Under the pieces are notes generated by a model. It saw nothing but the letters and a program-made list of their open reading frames with translations. It made no database searches and was not told where the DNA came from. Position numbers and translations under genes: made by a program. Positions 37,575-45,357 of a DNA stretch of 64,000 bases are shown here, in pieces. Positions within the stretch are counted from its first letter, which is position 1, and each line of letters starts with the position of its first letter. This stretch comes from Leptospira vanthielii serovar Holland str. Waz Holland = ATCC 700522 (GTDB taxonomy: Bacteria > Spirochaetota > Leptospiria > Leptospirales > Leptospiraceae): positions 62,001 through 126,000 of the forward strand of contig NZ_AOGY02000039.1 in assembly GCF_000332455.1 (NCBI RefSeq), given 5' to 3'.

Positions 37575-38987
37575 ATGGCCTCTATTCTCCGATTTGCAAA
37601 CAACGATTACTTTCTTTCAGGGAGTTTTGAATCCGATTTAGAATCTCAAAATCCTATCCTCGTGGATCCACTTTGGAAAGGAACCAAACTCGAAAAACAT
37701 TTAACTACGTTCCCTCTCCCCTCAATGACTTCACCCAAGTCATTTTGTCTTGTCACTTCTGGATCCACCGGCCTTCCCAAAATAGTATGGAAAGAATGGA
37801 ACGAGATAGAACAGGAAATTTCCTATTGGGTCAGTAATCCTGAAATCCGATCACTTTATACAAAGTCCGAAAAAGTCCATCTGCAAGTCCCCCTCTGTCA
37901 TCTTTATGGATTACTCTGGGGATTTTTATTACCCAAACGATTGGGTGTTCCTATCGAGTACAACTCATCTTCAGACAATGGAAAACTCTGGATCACCTCG
38001 GCTCCTAAGTTACAATCGGCGTTAACACAAAGTAGACCACTTCCTGAATCTGCCGTGGTTTCAGGGATGAAATTTCCAGTTCCTTTATCGCGTGTTCTGC
38101 GAGACCGAGGGGGGATTTCTGTTCTCGAAATCTATGGGTCTACAGAAACTGGAGGGATTGGATATAGAGATCCACTCAGACAAAACAGGTTCCAAATTCT
38201 TCCAGGATTAGAAACAAAATTTCGGTCCGAAGAAGGATTAGAAGAAACGGAACTCCAAATCCAAAGTCCTTTTCTTTCCCATCAGTCCTTCCTATTGGGA
38301 GAAAAAGGTTGGGCCAAAGAAACATTACCACCTAATTCTTATTATTCTACGGGAGATTTAGGGAATTGGTCTGAGTTTGGATGGTATCTTTTTGGCAGAA
38401 AAGACAGAATCATCAAACATAATGGAAAAAGAGTTTCTCTGGATCGGATTGAATCAGAAATCCTTGGACTCTCCTTAAAAGGAGAATTTGTATGTGTTCC
38501 CATCTTTGATGGATTTGGACAATCCATCGGCCTTTTTTCTACGGGAACTTTACCTGCATCGGAAATTTTACAGATTTTGAGACGGGAATTGCCAGATAGC
38601 CATGTACCAAGGGTGATTTTAACCAATGTTACCATGCCAACATTACCAAATGGAAAACCAGACTATCCCACTATCACCAAACTTTGTAATGATGAATACC
38701 AAACAATTCAAAATCAAAAGTCAGATATAAAAACGCCTAAACCAAATCATTCTCATCATGTAAGTGTTTTAGAAATTTTAGAATCTATCCTTGGGATACA
38801 ACCAGAACCAAATAAACATTTAGTATATGATTATGGGATGGAATCCATTCAATATATAGATTTGATTTTGAAATTAGAAAAGAAAATAGAACACAAAATT
38901 CCAGAGGAAGACAAACAAACCAGTTACTTCGCAAGTCTTTCTGGGATAGAAGAATATATTCGAGAAAAACTTTACTTACTCAAATGA
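37575..38987 (+). CDS. Short AMP-forming ligase fused to an acyl carrier protein domain
   Basis: 470 residues, shorter than usual acyl-CoA synthetases because the N-terminal subdomain is reduced. P-loop SFCLVTSGSTGLPKIVWKEW near 57-76, EIYGSTETGGIGYRDP near 189-204 (A5), YSTGDLG (A7) and FGRKDRIIKHNGKRVSLDRIE (A8) are all present. The last ~75 residues are a carrier domain with DYGMESIQYIDLIL, whose serine is the phosphopantetheine site. It activates a carboxylic acid as adenylate and probably loads its own carrier domain. It lies seven bases tail-to-tail from the photoactive-yellow-protein gene. Known PYP clusters contain a short p-coumarate ligase, so activation of a hydroxycinnamate chromophore is a plausible role. 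An aryl-lipid or polyene ligase is the alternative. Confidence 0.8.
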   Translation: MASILRFANNDYFLSGSFESDLESQNPILVDPLWKGTKLEKHLTTFPLPSMTSPKSFCLVTSGSTGLPKIVWKEWNEIEQEISYWVSNPEIRSLYTKSEKVHLQVPLCHLYGLLWGFLLPKRLGVPIEYNSSSDNGKLWITSAPKLQSALTQSRPLPESAVVSGMKFPVPLSRVLRDRGGISVLEIYGSTETGGIGYRDPLRQNRFQILPGLETKFRSEEGLEETELQIQSPFLSHQSFLLGEKGWAKETLPPNSYYSTGDLGNWSEFGWYLFGRKDRIIKHNGKRVSLDRIESEILGLSLKGEFVCVPIFDGFGQSIGLFSTGTLPASEILQILRRELPDSHVPRVILTNVTMPTLPNGKPDYPTITKLCNDEYQTIQNQKSDIKTPKPNHSHHVSVLEILESILGIQPEPNKHLVYDYGMESIQYIDLILKLEKKIEHKIPEEDKQTSYFASLSGIEEYIREKLYLLK

Positions 38988-38994
38988 CACTCCA

Positions 38995-39366
38995 CTACCT
39001 CAATTTCACAAATATCCAATTGGTATCAGATGTTTTATCATAATACAAATGGATCAGAACATTGGTAGGTTTCATTCTATATGTGAATACGTAATTAAAA
39101 GCCGTATCTAAGTTTTTTGTGACCATACCCTCTTTAAATTTTCCATAAAAAATTCTGTTGTTTGCACAAATGGCAACCTCAGTGAAGAAATTTTTACCAA
39201 TCACTGTATCGTTAGGTAAATTTGAAAGTTCTGATTCATATTTGTTATACAATAGGATTTTTCCATTTCCATCCACCTTCACGATTCCGAAGGCAGCTGC
39301 ATCCGCCTCTGCCTGTGTTAACGTTCCCAATTTATTAGAAAATTTTGCGTCTATTACTTTGTCCAT
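38995..39366 (-). CDS. pyp: Photoactive yellow protein (PYP), blue-light receptor
   Basis: 123 residues against 125 in Halorhodospira PYP. It aligns without gaps from about residue 24 with a constant offset of two. Shared phrases include VIGKNFF, FYGKFKEG, NL(D/N)T and the closing WVFVK-like strand WIFVK. The p-coumaroyl attachment site Cys69 is Cys67 here (EVAICANNRIF), the phenolate partners Tyr42 and Glu46 are Tyr40 and Glu44, and Met100 is Met98. Thr50 is replaced by Ser48 and Arg52 by Leu50. A single PAS-fold protein in the cytosol that would cycle on blue light if loaded with the chromophore. Second gene after the small coiled-coil gene, 30 bases apart. Confidence 0.9.
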   Translation of the reverse strand: MDKVIDAKFSNKLGTLTQAEADAAAFGIVKVDGNGKILLYNKYESELSNLPNDTVIGKNFFTEVAICANNRIFYGKFKEGMVTKNLDTAFNYVFTYRMKPTNVLIHLYYDKTSDTNWIFVKLR

Positions 39367-39396
39367 AAGCTTCGTTCCAATTCGAATTGTTTTTTT

Positions 39397-39651
39397 TTAC
39401 GTCTCATGTTCTGAATATAGGGAGTTTAATTGTTCTTCCATTCCCTGAAGGAGAAAAATTACTTCTTCCATAGATTTTGTATTTGTTTTTTCAAACAATA
39501 GTTCCTTTTCTGCATACAAAGTTTCTATTTGTGCGATTAAGTTCGTTGTCACTTTAACGAAACCAGTTACATCTTCTACACCACGCACTTGCTTGCGCAA
39601 AAGTTTGACCAGTTCAGAGTTTTCTTCTAGTTCTTTTTTTATATATTCCAT
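39397..39651 (-). CDS. Small coiled-coil protein upstream of PYP
   Basis: 84 residues, acidic and almost entirely helical, with heptad-like leucine/isoleucine spacing (YIKKELEENSELVKLLRKQV and AEKELLFEKTNTKSMEEVIF). It has no cysteine, signal peptide or membrane segment, and I recognise no family. It is the first gene of the two-gene unit with pyp and is divergent from the chemotaxis transducer. A linker between photoreceptor and transducer is a guess from position and helical character. Confidence 0.6.
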   Translation of the reverse strand: MEYIKKELEENSELVKLLRKQVRGVEDVTGFVKVTTNLIAQIETLYAEKELLFEKTNTKSMEEVIFLLQGMEEQLNSLYSEHET

Positions 39652-39726
39652 AGTCTAATAGTTTAGATGGAGAATTAATGTTTTTTCTCTAAAAAAATAT
39701 ATATAAAAGCGATTTTTGATAACACA
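39652..39726. promoter_or_regulatory. Divergent promoter region of the PYP and transducer genes
   Basis: A 75-base, very AT-rich gap between two divergent start codons. It contains TATATATAAAA near 39698-39708, which reads as a -10-like element on both strands. It must hold the promoters of both units, which could be co-regulated. Exact elements cannot be assigned. Confidence 0.4.
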
Positions 39727-40977
39727 ATGGGAAATAATAGAAATAAGTATGAAGTACTCAATGAAAAATACGAGGTTTATCCTCAACTCATTCGTTTAGA
39801 AAACTTTTTAGTAACAATCCTAGTTGTATTGACTATCACTATCATTCTGCAATCCTTCATTGGTAGAATCCCTACTCCATTTCCTATCTTGATTGCTCTC
39901 GGAGCAGCAATCTTAACAATCCTTTACCTTTTTTTACTCAATAAAAAACGCAGAATCCTAAAACTATGGATAGAGTCAAAATCCCAAACGGCTGATCCCG
40001 TTCTTTTCCTCTCTGAATTAGGGATTGATATCCATGAATATTCAGATTCCTTATTACAACACTGTTCTTCCCTCAACAAACGAATGGACGAAATCAGTGA
40101 ACATATCGCAGATCTAAATGGAAAAATTCATATTGCGGGTTTGGACATTGACCGCGTTTATCAAATTGTATCACAACTGGCAACAGAAGAAGTAAAACTT
40201 ATGGAGGCAGTGGGGAAAACTTCAGAAGAAATCGATATTATGTTTGATATTGTGAATATTGTCATCGCAGAGATTCAAAGTAGAAATGATACTATGGAGA
40301 ATTTAGTTTTTTTAAGTCAGGACGGACGAATTAAGGTAGGTGATACAAATAAAACCATTAAAAAGTTTAGTGAATCTTCAGGAAACATTTTGAAACTTAT
40401 TGATTTAATCAATGGAGTTTCAAAAGAAACAAACCTTCTCGCAATCAATGCTGCTATCGAAGCAACTCACTCTGGTTCAGAAGGAAAGGGATTCACTGTC
40501 ATAGCGGATGAAATTGGGAAATTATCTACAATGACTGCAAACAACGCTAGACAAATCACAAAGATACTCAAAGAAAACGTGAATGATTACGGGAAAGCGG
40601 AAAAATTGGGAATTGAATCTGGAAGCGCCTTTCAATTCATAGCGGATGAAATTCATATTGTCCACGGCACCATTGCTGAAGTGATTCAATCCATTCAAGA
40701 ATTGAAATCAAGAGGTGGGGCCATCCTTTCGAAAGCAAAAACACTGGATGATGTTGCAGAAAGAGTAAGGGATACATCAGGTGAAGTGTATGGTGAAATT
40801 GTAACCATACATACAAATTTAGAAGACATTAAAGGTCTGTCAGAATCAATCCACAAGGAATGTGAGGAAATTCGTGAAGAGCAACAAGGGATCTTACAAC
40901 TCACTTTTAAGATGAAAGGACAATTACGGGAAATTTCTAGCCAGACGGATGAAATTTTAGGTATCTCTGAATTTTGA
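39727..40977 (+). CDS. Methyl-accepting chemotaxis protein without a sensor domain
   Basis: 416 residues. Two closely spaced membrane helices (about 27-47 and 54-72) have only a short turn between them, so there is no periplasmic ligand domain and no recognisable HAMP. The rest is a long coiled coil with the highly conserved signalling tip near 238-273: ETNLLAINAAIEATHSGSEG and GFTVIADEIGKLS. It should couple to CheW/CheA. Lacking its own input domain, it needs a partner; the divergent PYP and coiled-coil genes are obvious candidates. Confidence 0.9.
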   Translation: MGNNRNKYEVLNEKYEVYPQLIRLENFLVTILVVLTITIILQSFIGRIPTPFPILIALGAAILTILYLFLLNKKRRILKLWIESKSQTADPVLFLSELGIDIHEYSDSLLQHCSSLNKRMDEISEHIADLNGKIHIAGLDIDRVYQIVSQLATEEVKLMEAVGKTSEEIDIMFDIVNIVIAEIQSRNDTMENLVFLSQDGRIKVGDTNKTIKKFSESSGNILKLIDLINGVSKETNLLAINAAIEATHSGSEGKGFTVIADEIGKLSTMTANNARQITKILKENVNDYGKAEKLGIESGSAFQFIADEIHIVHGTIAEVIQSIQELKSRGGAILSKAKTLDDVAERVRDTSGEVYGEIVTIHTNLEDIKGLSESIHKECEEIREEQQGILQLTFKMKGQLREISSQTDEILGISEF

Positions 40978-41050
40978 TTTTTTTGATTTCTCTCTTTTCA
41001 ATCACAAGAAATAGTAGACCGGTCATTCTATACTTTCAATTCTTGTGTTT

Positions 41051-41545
41051 ATGAGACACAGAGATATTCTTCTTGAGTACAAAGTTAACCCCTTATGGCA
41101 CTTTTTAGAACAAACTTATGGATTCGAACAAGCCTTTCGTATGTTCAAACCCTATGAAGGTGCCAACATCCTGCCAAAACTTGTGGATCCAAACACGATG
41201 GTAGTGACTATGCCACTTATATTATCAAACACGAATTATGTGGGGACACATTTTGGAGGATCCCTTTATTCTATGTGTGATCCTTTTTTTATGTTTTTAC
41301 TGATGATGAATTTGGGAAAAGATTATATGGTTTGGGACAAAGGGGCAAAAATTGATTTTGTCAAACCCGGAGAAGGTACAGTCACTGCCACCTTCCATAT
41401 TCCAAATAGTGAATTTGAAGATTTAAAAGAACTCTTAAAAAAAGAGAAAAAAACCATTCGAACCTATGAAACAGAAGTTTTGGGCGAAGACGGTAAAACC
41501 GTCGCCAAAATTACAAAGGATTTATACATTCGAAGATTGGTATAA
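41051..41545 (+). CDS. DUF4442 hotdog-fold thioesterase-like protein
   Basis: About 164 residues from the ATG at 41051; a GTG two codons upstream is also possible. The core VVTMPLILSNTNYVGTHFGGSLYSMCDPFFMFLLM has the hotdog central-helix pattern (N-x-x-G-x-x-F-G-G-x-x-x-x-x-x-D) of DUF4442, related to acyl-CoA thioesterases. The substrate is unknown. Convergent with the following membrane protein gene, four bases apart. Confidence 0.75.
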   Translation: MRHRDILLEYKVNPLWHFLEQTYGFEQAFRMFKPYEGANILPKLVDPNTMVVTMPLILSNTNYVGTHFGGSLYSMCDPFFMFLLMMNLGKDYMVWDKGAKIDFVKPGEGTVTATFHIPNSEFEDLKELLKKEKKTIRTYETEVLGEDGKTVAKITKDLYIRRLV

Positions 41546-41549
41546 AACT

Positions 41550-43628
41550 TTAAAACTGGATTCGGTTGTTTCCATCAAACCCAGACCTGGGCAATCGAAA
41601 TTCTAATTTGGATCTAGACTTCAGTCGAATATAGGTTGCCCCCTTTGGACATTCTCCAGACCAAACATAACCTTGCCCGACTTCAGAAAATAACTCTTGT
41701 TTTATGGTCGTTCGATCAGAATTCAAAAATAGTAATTCTACCACTGGGCTTTTATTTGTGGTTTCTAAAAAGATTCGACCTGACCTCGCAGAACCAAATT
41801 CCGAAAGTTTCCATTCCCAAACTTTCCCGTGAAATTCATATTCATAGTTAGGTGGTCTTGGGGGAAGAGTAACTGCCGTTTGGTATTCTTTTAATTGGGT
41901 TTTGCGATACTCCGATCCAATTCCAAAATCCCAAAACCTTTGCGAATAAAAGAGTGCATAGTTCAAAGGTAAACCCACAGAAAGGATCAGGAGTAAGGGG
42001 GAAAACCAAATTGTCTTCCTGAATTTATCAAAAGACTGTGAGTATCCAGTCCCCTTTTCTCCGAGAAGGATTAGATAAAAACAAAGAAAAGCCCCATCCG
42101 AGTTTTGAAACTGAACTCCAAAAAAAAGTGGAATGAGGAGTAATGATGCCTGTTTCCAAAGCCCCCTCTCCCACAAAAACACTCCGATATAAAACAAAAA
42201 GACAACCGCACCAAAAATCCCTAAGTCATGTACCAACCAAAGATAGGAGTTAGGTGGAAAGTCAATCAGTTCGCTAGATGTTTTGGATCCAATACGAAAA
42301 GGATCAAGCATAGCAAGTGGAAAAGATCCAATTCCATTTCCTAGCCAAAGATTGTTTTTGATTCCTTCCATACAGATGGTCAGTAGTTCTGCTCGAACTA
42401 AATCCATTCGTTTGAGTGCTAAATATGGGTCTGATTTCCAAACGGGAAATGCGGTCATGGTTCTTCTGGATAACTCAACCAGTCCCCAATCCTTTTGTAA
42501 AAAACTTAGTCCATATAAAGTGAGAAACCCAAGGACTGGAATGAGTAAATACAATACAACCCTTGTGATTCTTTTTTTCGTGATCGATATGATCCACAAA
42601 TCAGTTGTTATATGAATGATACCAATGGCATTGGAAATGGTCCACACCACCCAAAAGGCTTTTCCTTGTTTGAGTCCAAGCCAAGTCACAAAAAGAAAAG
42701 AAAAAATTGCAAGAACCAAACTGAATCTTTCTTTGGATTTACGCCAGTTGGTTATGAGTTTAGTAATCCATAATAACGAAAGAACGGGTAAAATCCAAGA
42801 AGCAGAACCTGAGTCTTGTAGAAGGCCCGTACTACGACCCGCCCTTACACTTTCTAAAGTCCCTTCGGAAAAAAAATCCAAACTCCAAAGGGATTGGATC
42901 GTCATTACCAGTAAATTGATTCCAAGTCCTAAAAAAATTCCGAACCGAATCTGCTCCGACAAACTATCCTTAGACGGTGTAGGCATAGACCTTTCTTCGG
43001 AAAATAAATATAGAATTACGAAGGAAGTAGGAACAAGGATCTTACAAGAAAGACCCATAGCTTCTCTGGAAGAAAGAGAGGGAAAATACAAATACTCTTG
43101 GATCCCAAGTCCTGTAACCAACCCAAGTCCTTGGTATTGGAAAAAACAAAGCACGGTCAAAATAAAAAGAAAAAGAACAAAACCAAAATATGTAGAATAC
43201 CAAATGGGTTGGATGGATTTTCCCGTGGGGTTACGGATCATCCAATCGGTTAGAATTTGTTCCGATTGTTTGGGAAGAGAGGTTTCATTCCTGCCTAGAA
43301 GGACTAGGATGACCTCCCGGCTCCAAATCCCAAGGATGGCGCCAAAAAACAATCCTACGAGCTGGTAAGAACCCACCATAGGCTGTCCAGACAAATAGGG
43401 AAGCCGAAGGAAAGTAAAAACCCCAAGGGCTGTGAATATCCTTCCCCACTTCCTCTGATAGATTTGCGGAAAAAATCCAAAGGCAAATTGCAGAAAAAAG
43501 GATGGATAGAAGGATTGAGCCGGTACTGGCTCCACATACCGATGGAGGTTCCAAACAGAGAAAGTACAAAAGAAAAAGAAAAGGATATCTGAAATAGGTA
43601 ACGAACGTAGGCGGCCTAAAAAACTCAC
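41550..43628 (-). CDS. O-antigen ligase/polymerase-like polytopic membrane protein
   Basis: 692 residues with about 12-14 membrane helices and a C-terminal soluble domain of about 130 residues. The diagnostic Wzy/WaaL segment is GNGIGSFPLAML, then FPPNSYLWLVHDLGIFGAVVF: the G-x-G-x-x-x-x-x followed by P-x-N-x-x-L motif in the large periplasmic loop. It probably joins or polymerises surface polysaccharide. The C-terminal domain (YEYEFHGKVWEWKLSEFGSA) is beta-rich and not recognised. Single gene. Confidence 0.7.
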   Translation of the reverse strand: MSFLGRLRSLPISDILFFFFCTFSVWNLHRYVEPVPAQSFYPSFFLQFAFGFFPQIYQRKWGRIFTALGVFTFLRLPYLSGQPMVGSYQLVGLFFGAILGIWSREVILVLLGRNETSLPKQSEQILTDWMIRNPTGKSIQPIWYSTYFGFVLFLFILTVLCFFQYQGLGLVTGLGIQEYLYFPSLSSREAMGLSCKILVPTSFVILYLFSEERSMPTPSKDSLSEQIRFGIFLGLGINLLVMTIQSLWSLDFFSEGTLESVRAGRSTGLLQDSGSASWILPVLSLLWITKLITNWRKSKERFSLVLAIFSFLFVTWLGLKQGKAFWVVWTISNAIGIIHITTDLWIISITKKRITRVVLYLLIPVLGFLTLYGLSFLQKDWGLVELSRRTMTAFPVWKSDPYLALKRMDLVRAELLTICMEGIKNNLWLGNGIGSFPLAMLDPFRIGSKTSSELIDFPPNSYLWLVHDLGIFGAVVFLFYIGVFLWERGLWKQASLLLIPLFFGVQFQNSDGAFLCFYLILLGEKGTGYSQSFDKFRKTIWFSPLLLILSVGLPLNYALFYSQRFWDFGIGSEYRKTQLKEYQTAVTLPPRPPNYEYEFHGKVWEWKLSEFGSARSGRIFLETTNKSPVVELLFLNSDRTTIKQELFSEVGQGYVWSGECPKGATYIRLKSRSKLEFRLPRSGFDGNNRIQF

Positions 43629-43699
43629 GATAGAAAGAGTTTAGAGCGTGGCGTAGTGAATCAATTGTAAATTTAAAAGAATCGGGAGAATTCGGGGTG

Positions 43700-43743
43700 G
43701 GTTAGAGAAAAAGAATAAAGGATTCTCTTAATCTAGAGAATCC
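43700..43743 (-). terminator. Terminator of the rpmG/DksA-like unit
   Basis: Perfect 9-bp stem GGATTCTCT/AGAGAATCC (43720-43728 and 43735-43743) with a 6-base loop. Read on the minus strand it is followed by TTTATTCTTTTTC. The stem overlaps the last codons and stop of the DksA-like gene. Confidence 0.8.
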
Positions 43744-44186
43744 ACATCCATTCCGGTCGCAGGATAGGCAGACAAAGAATCCATGCGGTAACCAGCACGA
43801 TTTCGGCTCTTCGCCATTTGTTCTGCAAATTCTACAGTAAATCTTGTCCACGGAAGCGCCTTGAGCCTTGCGATTGGAATTTTTTTCTTAGTTCCTTCGC
43901 AGATCCCATAGGTTCCGTTTTCAATCTTTTCTAACGCAAGTTCGATCTCACGTAGAGTTTCAATTTCGTTTTCAGTCAAAACAGAAGACAAAGCTTCTGA
44001 ATTGAGTTCGGATGCGATATCCGCAATATCCCCCATCTCCTTCAATCCAGAAAGAGAACTGGTGTCTTCCCATTGATTGAGTTTGATGAGAAGCGACTCT
44101 TTTTTCTCTTGGAGGAGCTCACGCACCTCTTCGATAAACTTTTTGTCGACTCCCTTTTCTGAAGATTTTGCAGCTGGTTTAGGCAT
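43728..44186 (-). CDS. DksA/TraR-family protein lacking most zinc-finger cysteines
   Basis: 152 residues. N-terminal coiled coil (KFIEEVRELLQEKKESLLIKL), the acidic tip D-I-A-D-I-A near 54-59 (the DxxDxA motif needed to act on RNA polymerase), and the C-terminal globular part GTYGICEGTKKKIPIARLKALPWTRF. Where DksA has C-x2-C-x17-C-x2-C, this protein has C, T, T, F. Only one cysteine remains, as in zinc-independent DksA paralogues such as DksA2 of Pseudomonas. It probably modulates transcription with ppGpp. Downstream of rpmG on the same strand, with a terminator overlapping its end. Confidence 0.82.
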   Translation of the reverse strand: MPKPAAKSSEKGVDKKFIEEVRELLQEKKESLLIKLNQWEDTSSLSGLKEMGDIADIASELNSEALSSVLTENEIETLREIELALEKIENGTYGICEGTKKKIPIARLKALPWTRFTVEFAEQMAKSRNRAGYRMDSLSAYPATGMDVDSLD

Positions 44187-44194
44187 CTTATCCC

Positions 44195-44356
44195 TTAGAC
44201 TTTGGATTCCTTGTGATCAGTATGTGATTTGCAAAATTTGCAATATTTTTTCGTCACAAGTTTTTCCGACTTAGTCTTCTTATTTTTAGTCTGGAAGTAA
44301 TTTGACCGCCCAGGTATCGCACATGGGACACAGGTTAGTTTTATGATTTCTCTCAT
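44195..44356 (-). CDS. rpmG: 50S ribosomal protein L33
   Basis: 53 residues, a complete small gene. MREIIKLTC, then NYFQTKNKKTKSEKL and KYCKFCKSHTDHKE match L33 closely. Both zinc pairs are present (Cys9/Cys12 and Cys39/Cys42), so this is the zinc-binding C+ form. It lies eight bases upstream of the DksA-like gene and is probably co-transcribed with it. It is short enough to be missed by gene callers with a 60-codon limit. Confidence 0.95.
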   Translation of the reverse strand: MREIIKLTCVPCAIPGRSNYFQTKNKKTKSEKLVTKKYCKFCKSHTDHKESKV

Positions 44357-44390
44357 AATTTATGCCATGACGTACCGACCCCATATATAG

Positions 44391-45335
44391 TCAATCGACA
44401 ATAGCGGGTTTTTTCGGTTCCTTTCTGAAATAGGTCGCAAATAAACTTCCTAAGAGCGAATGTGTCAAACTCGATAAAGCACTAGGAATGGCGGTGCTCG
44501 GATCCAGAAAATGAGTCCTCGCGAGAACCGCTCCGAGCCCGGAATTTTGCATCCCTACCTCAATCGAAATGGTTTTTGCCGTTTTTGGGTTTTTGGTAAG
44601 ATACAGGCTGAAGATCCCCCCTAGTCCAAACCCTCCCAGGTGCAAAAGAATCACTGCAAAAAAGATGCGAAAGTCCGACTTTAGGATGGTTTCCTTTCCA
44701 CTGGCAATAATCGAAGCCACAATCATCGCAATGAGTAAAACCGAGAGAACAGGAAAGAAATCTTGTATCTCTTTTGTAAGTTTGGGGAATAGCGACTTTA
44801 AAAATAAACCCAGAGCCACAGGGACTAAAATCACCTGAAAGGTAGTGATCACAAGACCCAAACGGTCAATCTCCAATCGACTTCCAATGAGAAGGCCCAC
44901 AAGAAAAGGTGTCATAAGGATTCCAAGGATCGTAGAGACAGAAGTTAAAGTGACACTTAGAGGAACATCTGCTTTGGATAAAAAGGCAATGACATTGGAT
45001 GCCGTACCACCAGGGCAACAAGAAACAAGGATGAGTCCCACGGCATAAGCTTCCGGCAGTTGGAACAAATACCCAAGCGAGTAACCTAACATTGGCATAA
45101 TGGTGTATTGCAAAACCGTTCCAATAAGAATGGGTTTTGGTTGTTTCAAGATCCGAAGGAAATCTTCTGCCTCCAGTGTAAGTCCCATCCCAAGCATAAT
45201 GGCACCAAGACTATAGGTAATCCAAGGGCCTTTGAACCAAATGATCTTTTCTGGATATAAAAATCCAATGATTGCGATAAGTATTAGAACCAGAGGAAAC
45301 GCATTCACTATCTGTTTAGAAATTTTGATAAACAT
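44391..45335 (-). CDS. Bile acid:sodium symporter (BASS) family transporter
   Basis: 314 residues, about nine or ten membrane helices. Family motifs: LGAIMLGMGLTL in TM2, then LVSCCPGGTASNVIAFLSKADVPLS, the crossover region that binds sodium, and ISIEVGMQNSGLGAVLA near the end. These transporters move organic anions with sodium; bacterial substrates are mostly unknown. Followed on the same strand, 34 bases on, by rpmG, with no sign of a functional link. Confidence 0.88.
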   Translation of the reverse strand: MFIKISKQIVNAFPLVLILIAIIGFLYPEKIIWFKGPWITYSLGAIMLGMGLTLEAEDFLRILKQPKPILIGTVLQYTIMPMLGYSLGYLFQLPEAYAVGLILVSCCPGGTASNVIAFLSKADVPLSVTLTSVSTILGILMTPFLVGLLIGSRLEIDRLGLVITTFQVILVPVALGLFLKSLFPKLTKEIQDFFPVLSVLLIAMIVASIIASGKETILKSDFRIFFAVILLHLGGFGLGGIFSLYLTKNPKTAKTISIEVGMQNSGLGAVLARTHFLDPSTAIPSALSSLTHSLLGSLFATYFRKEPKKPAIVD

Positions 45336-45357
45336 ATTTGATGGATTTACTTTTCAC

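Noticed and set aside
42616..43368. 250-codon plus-strand frame inside the O-antigen ligase-like gene
   Set aside because: A shadow of the hydrophobic minus-strand protein: basic, low-complexity and without domain features.
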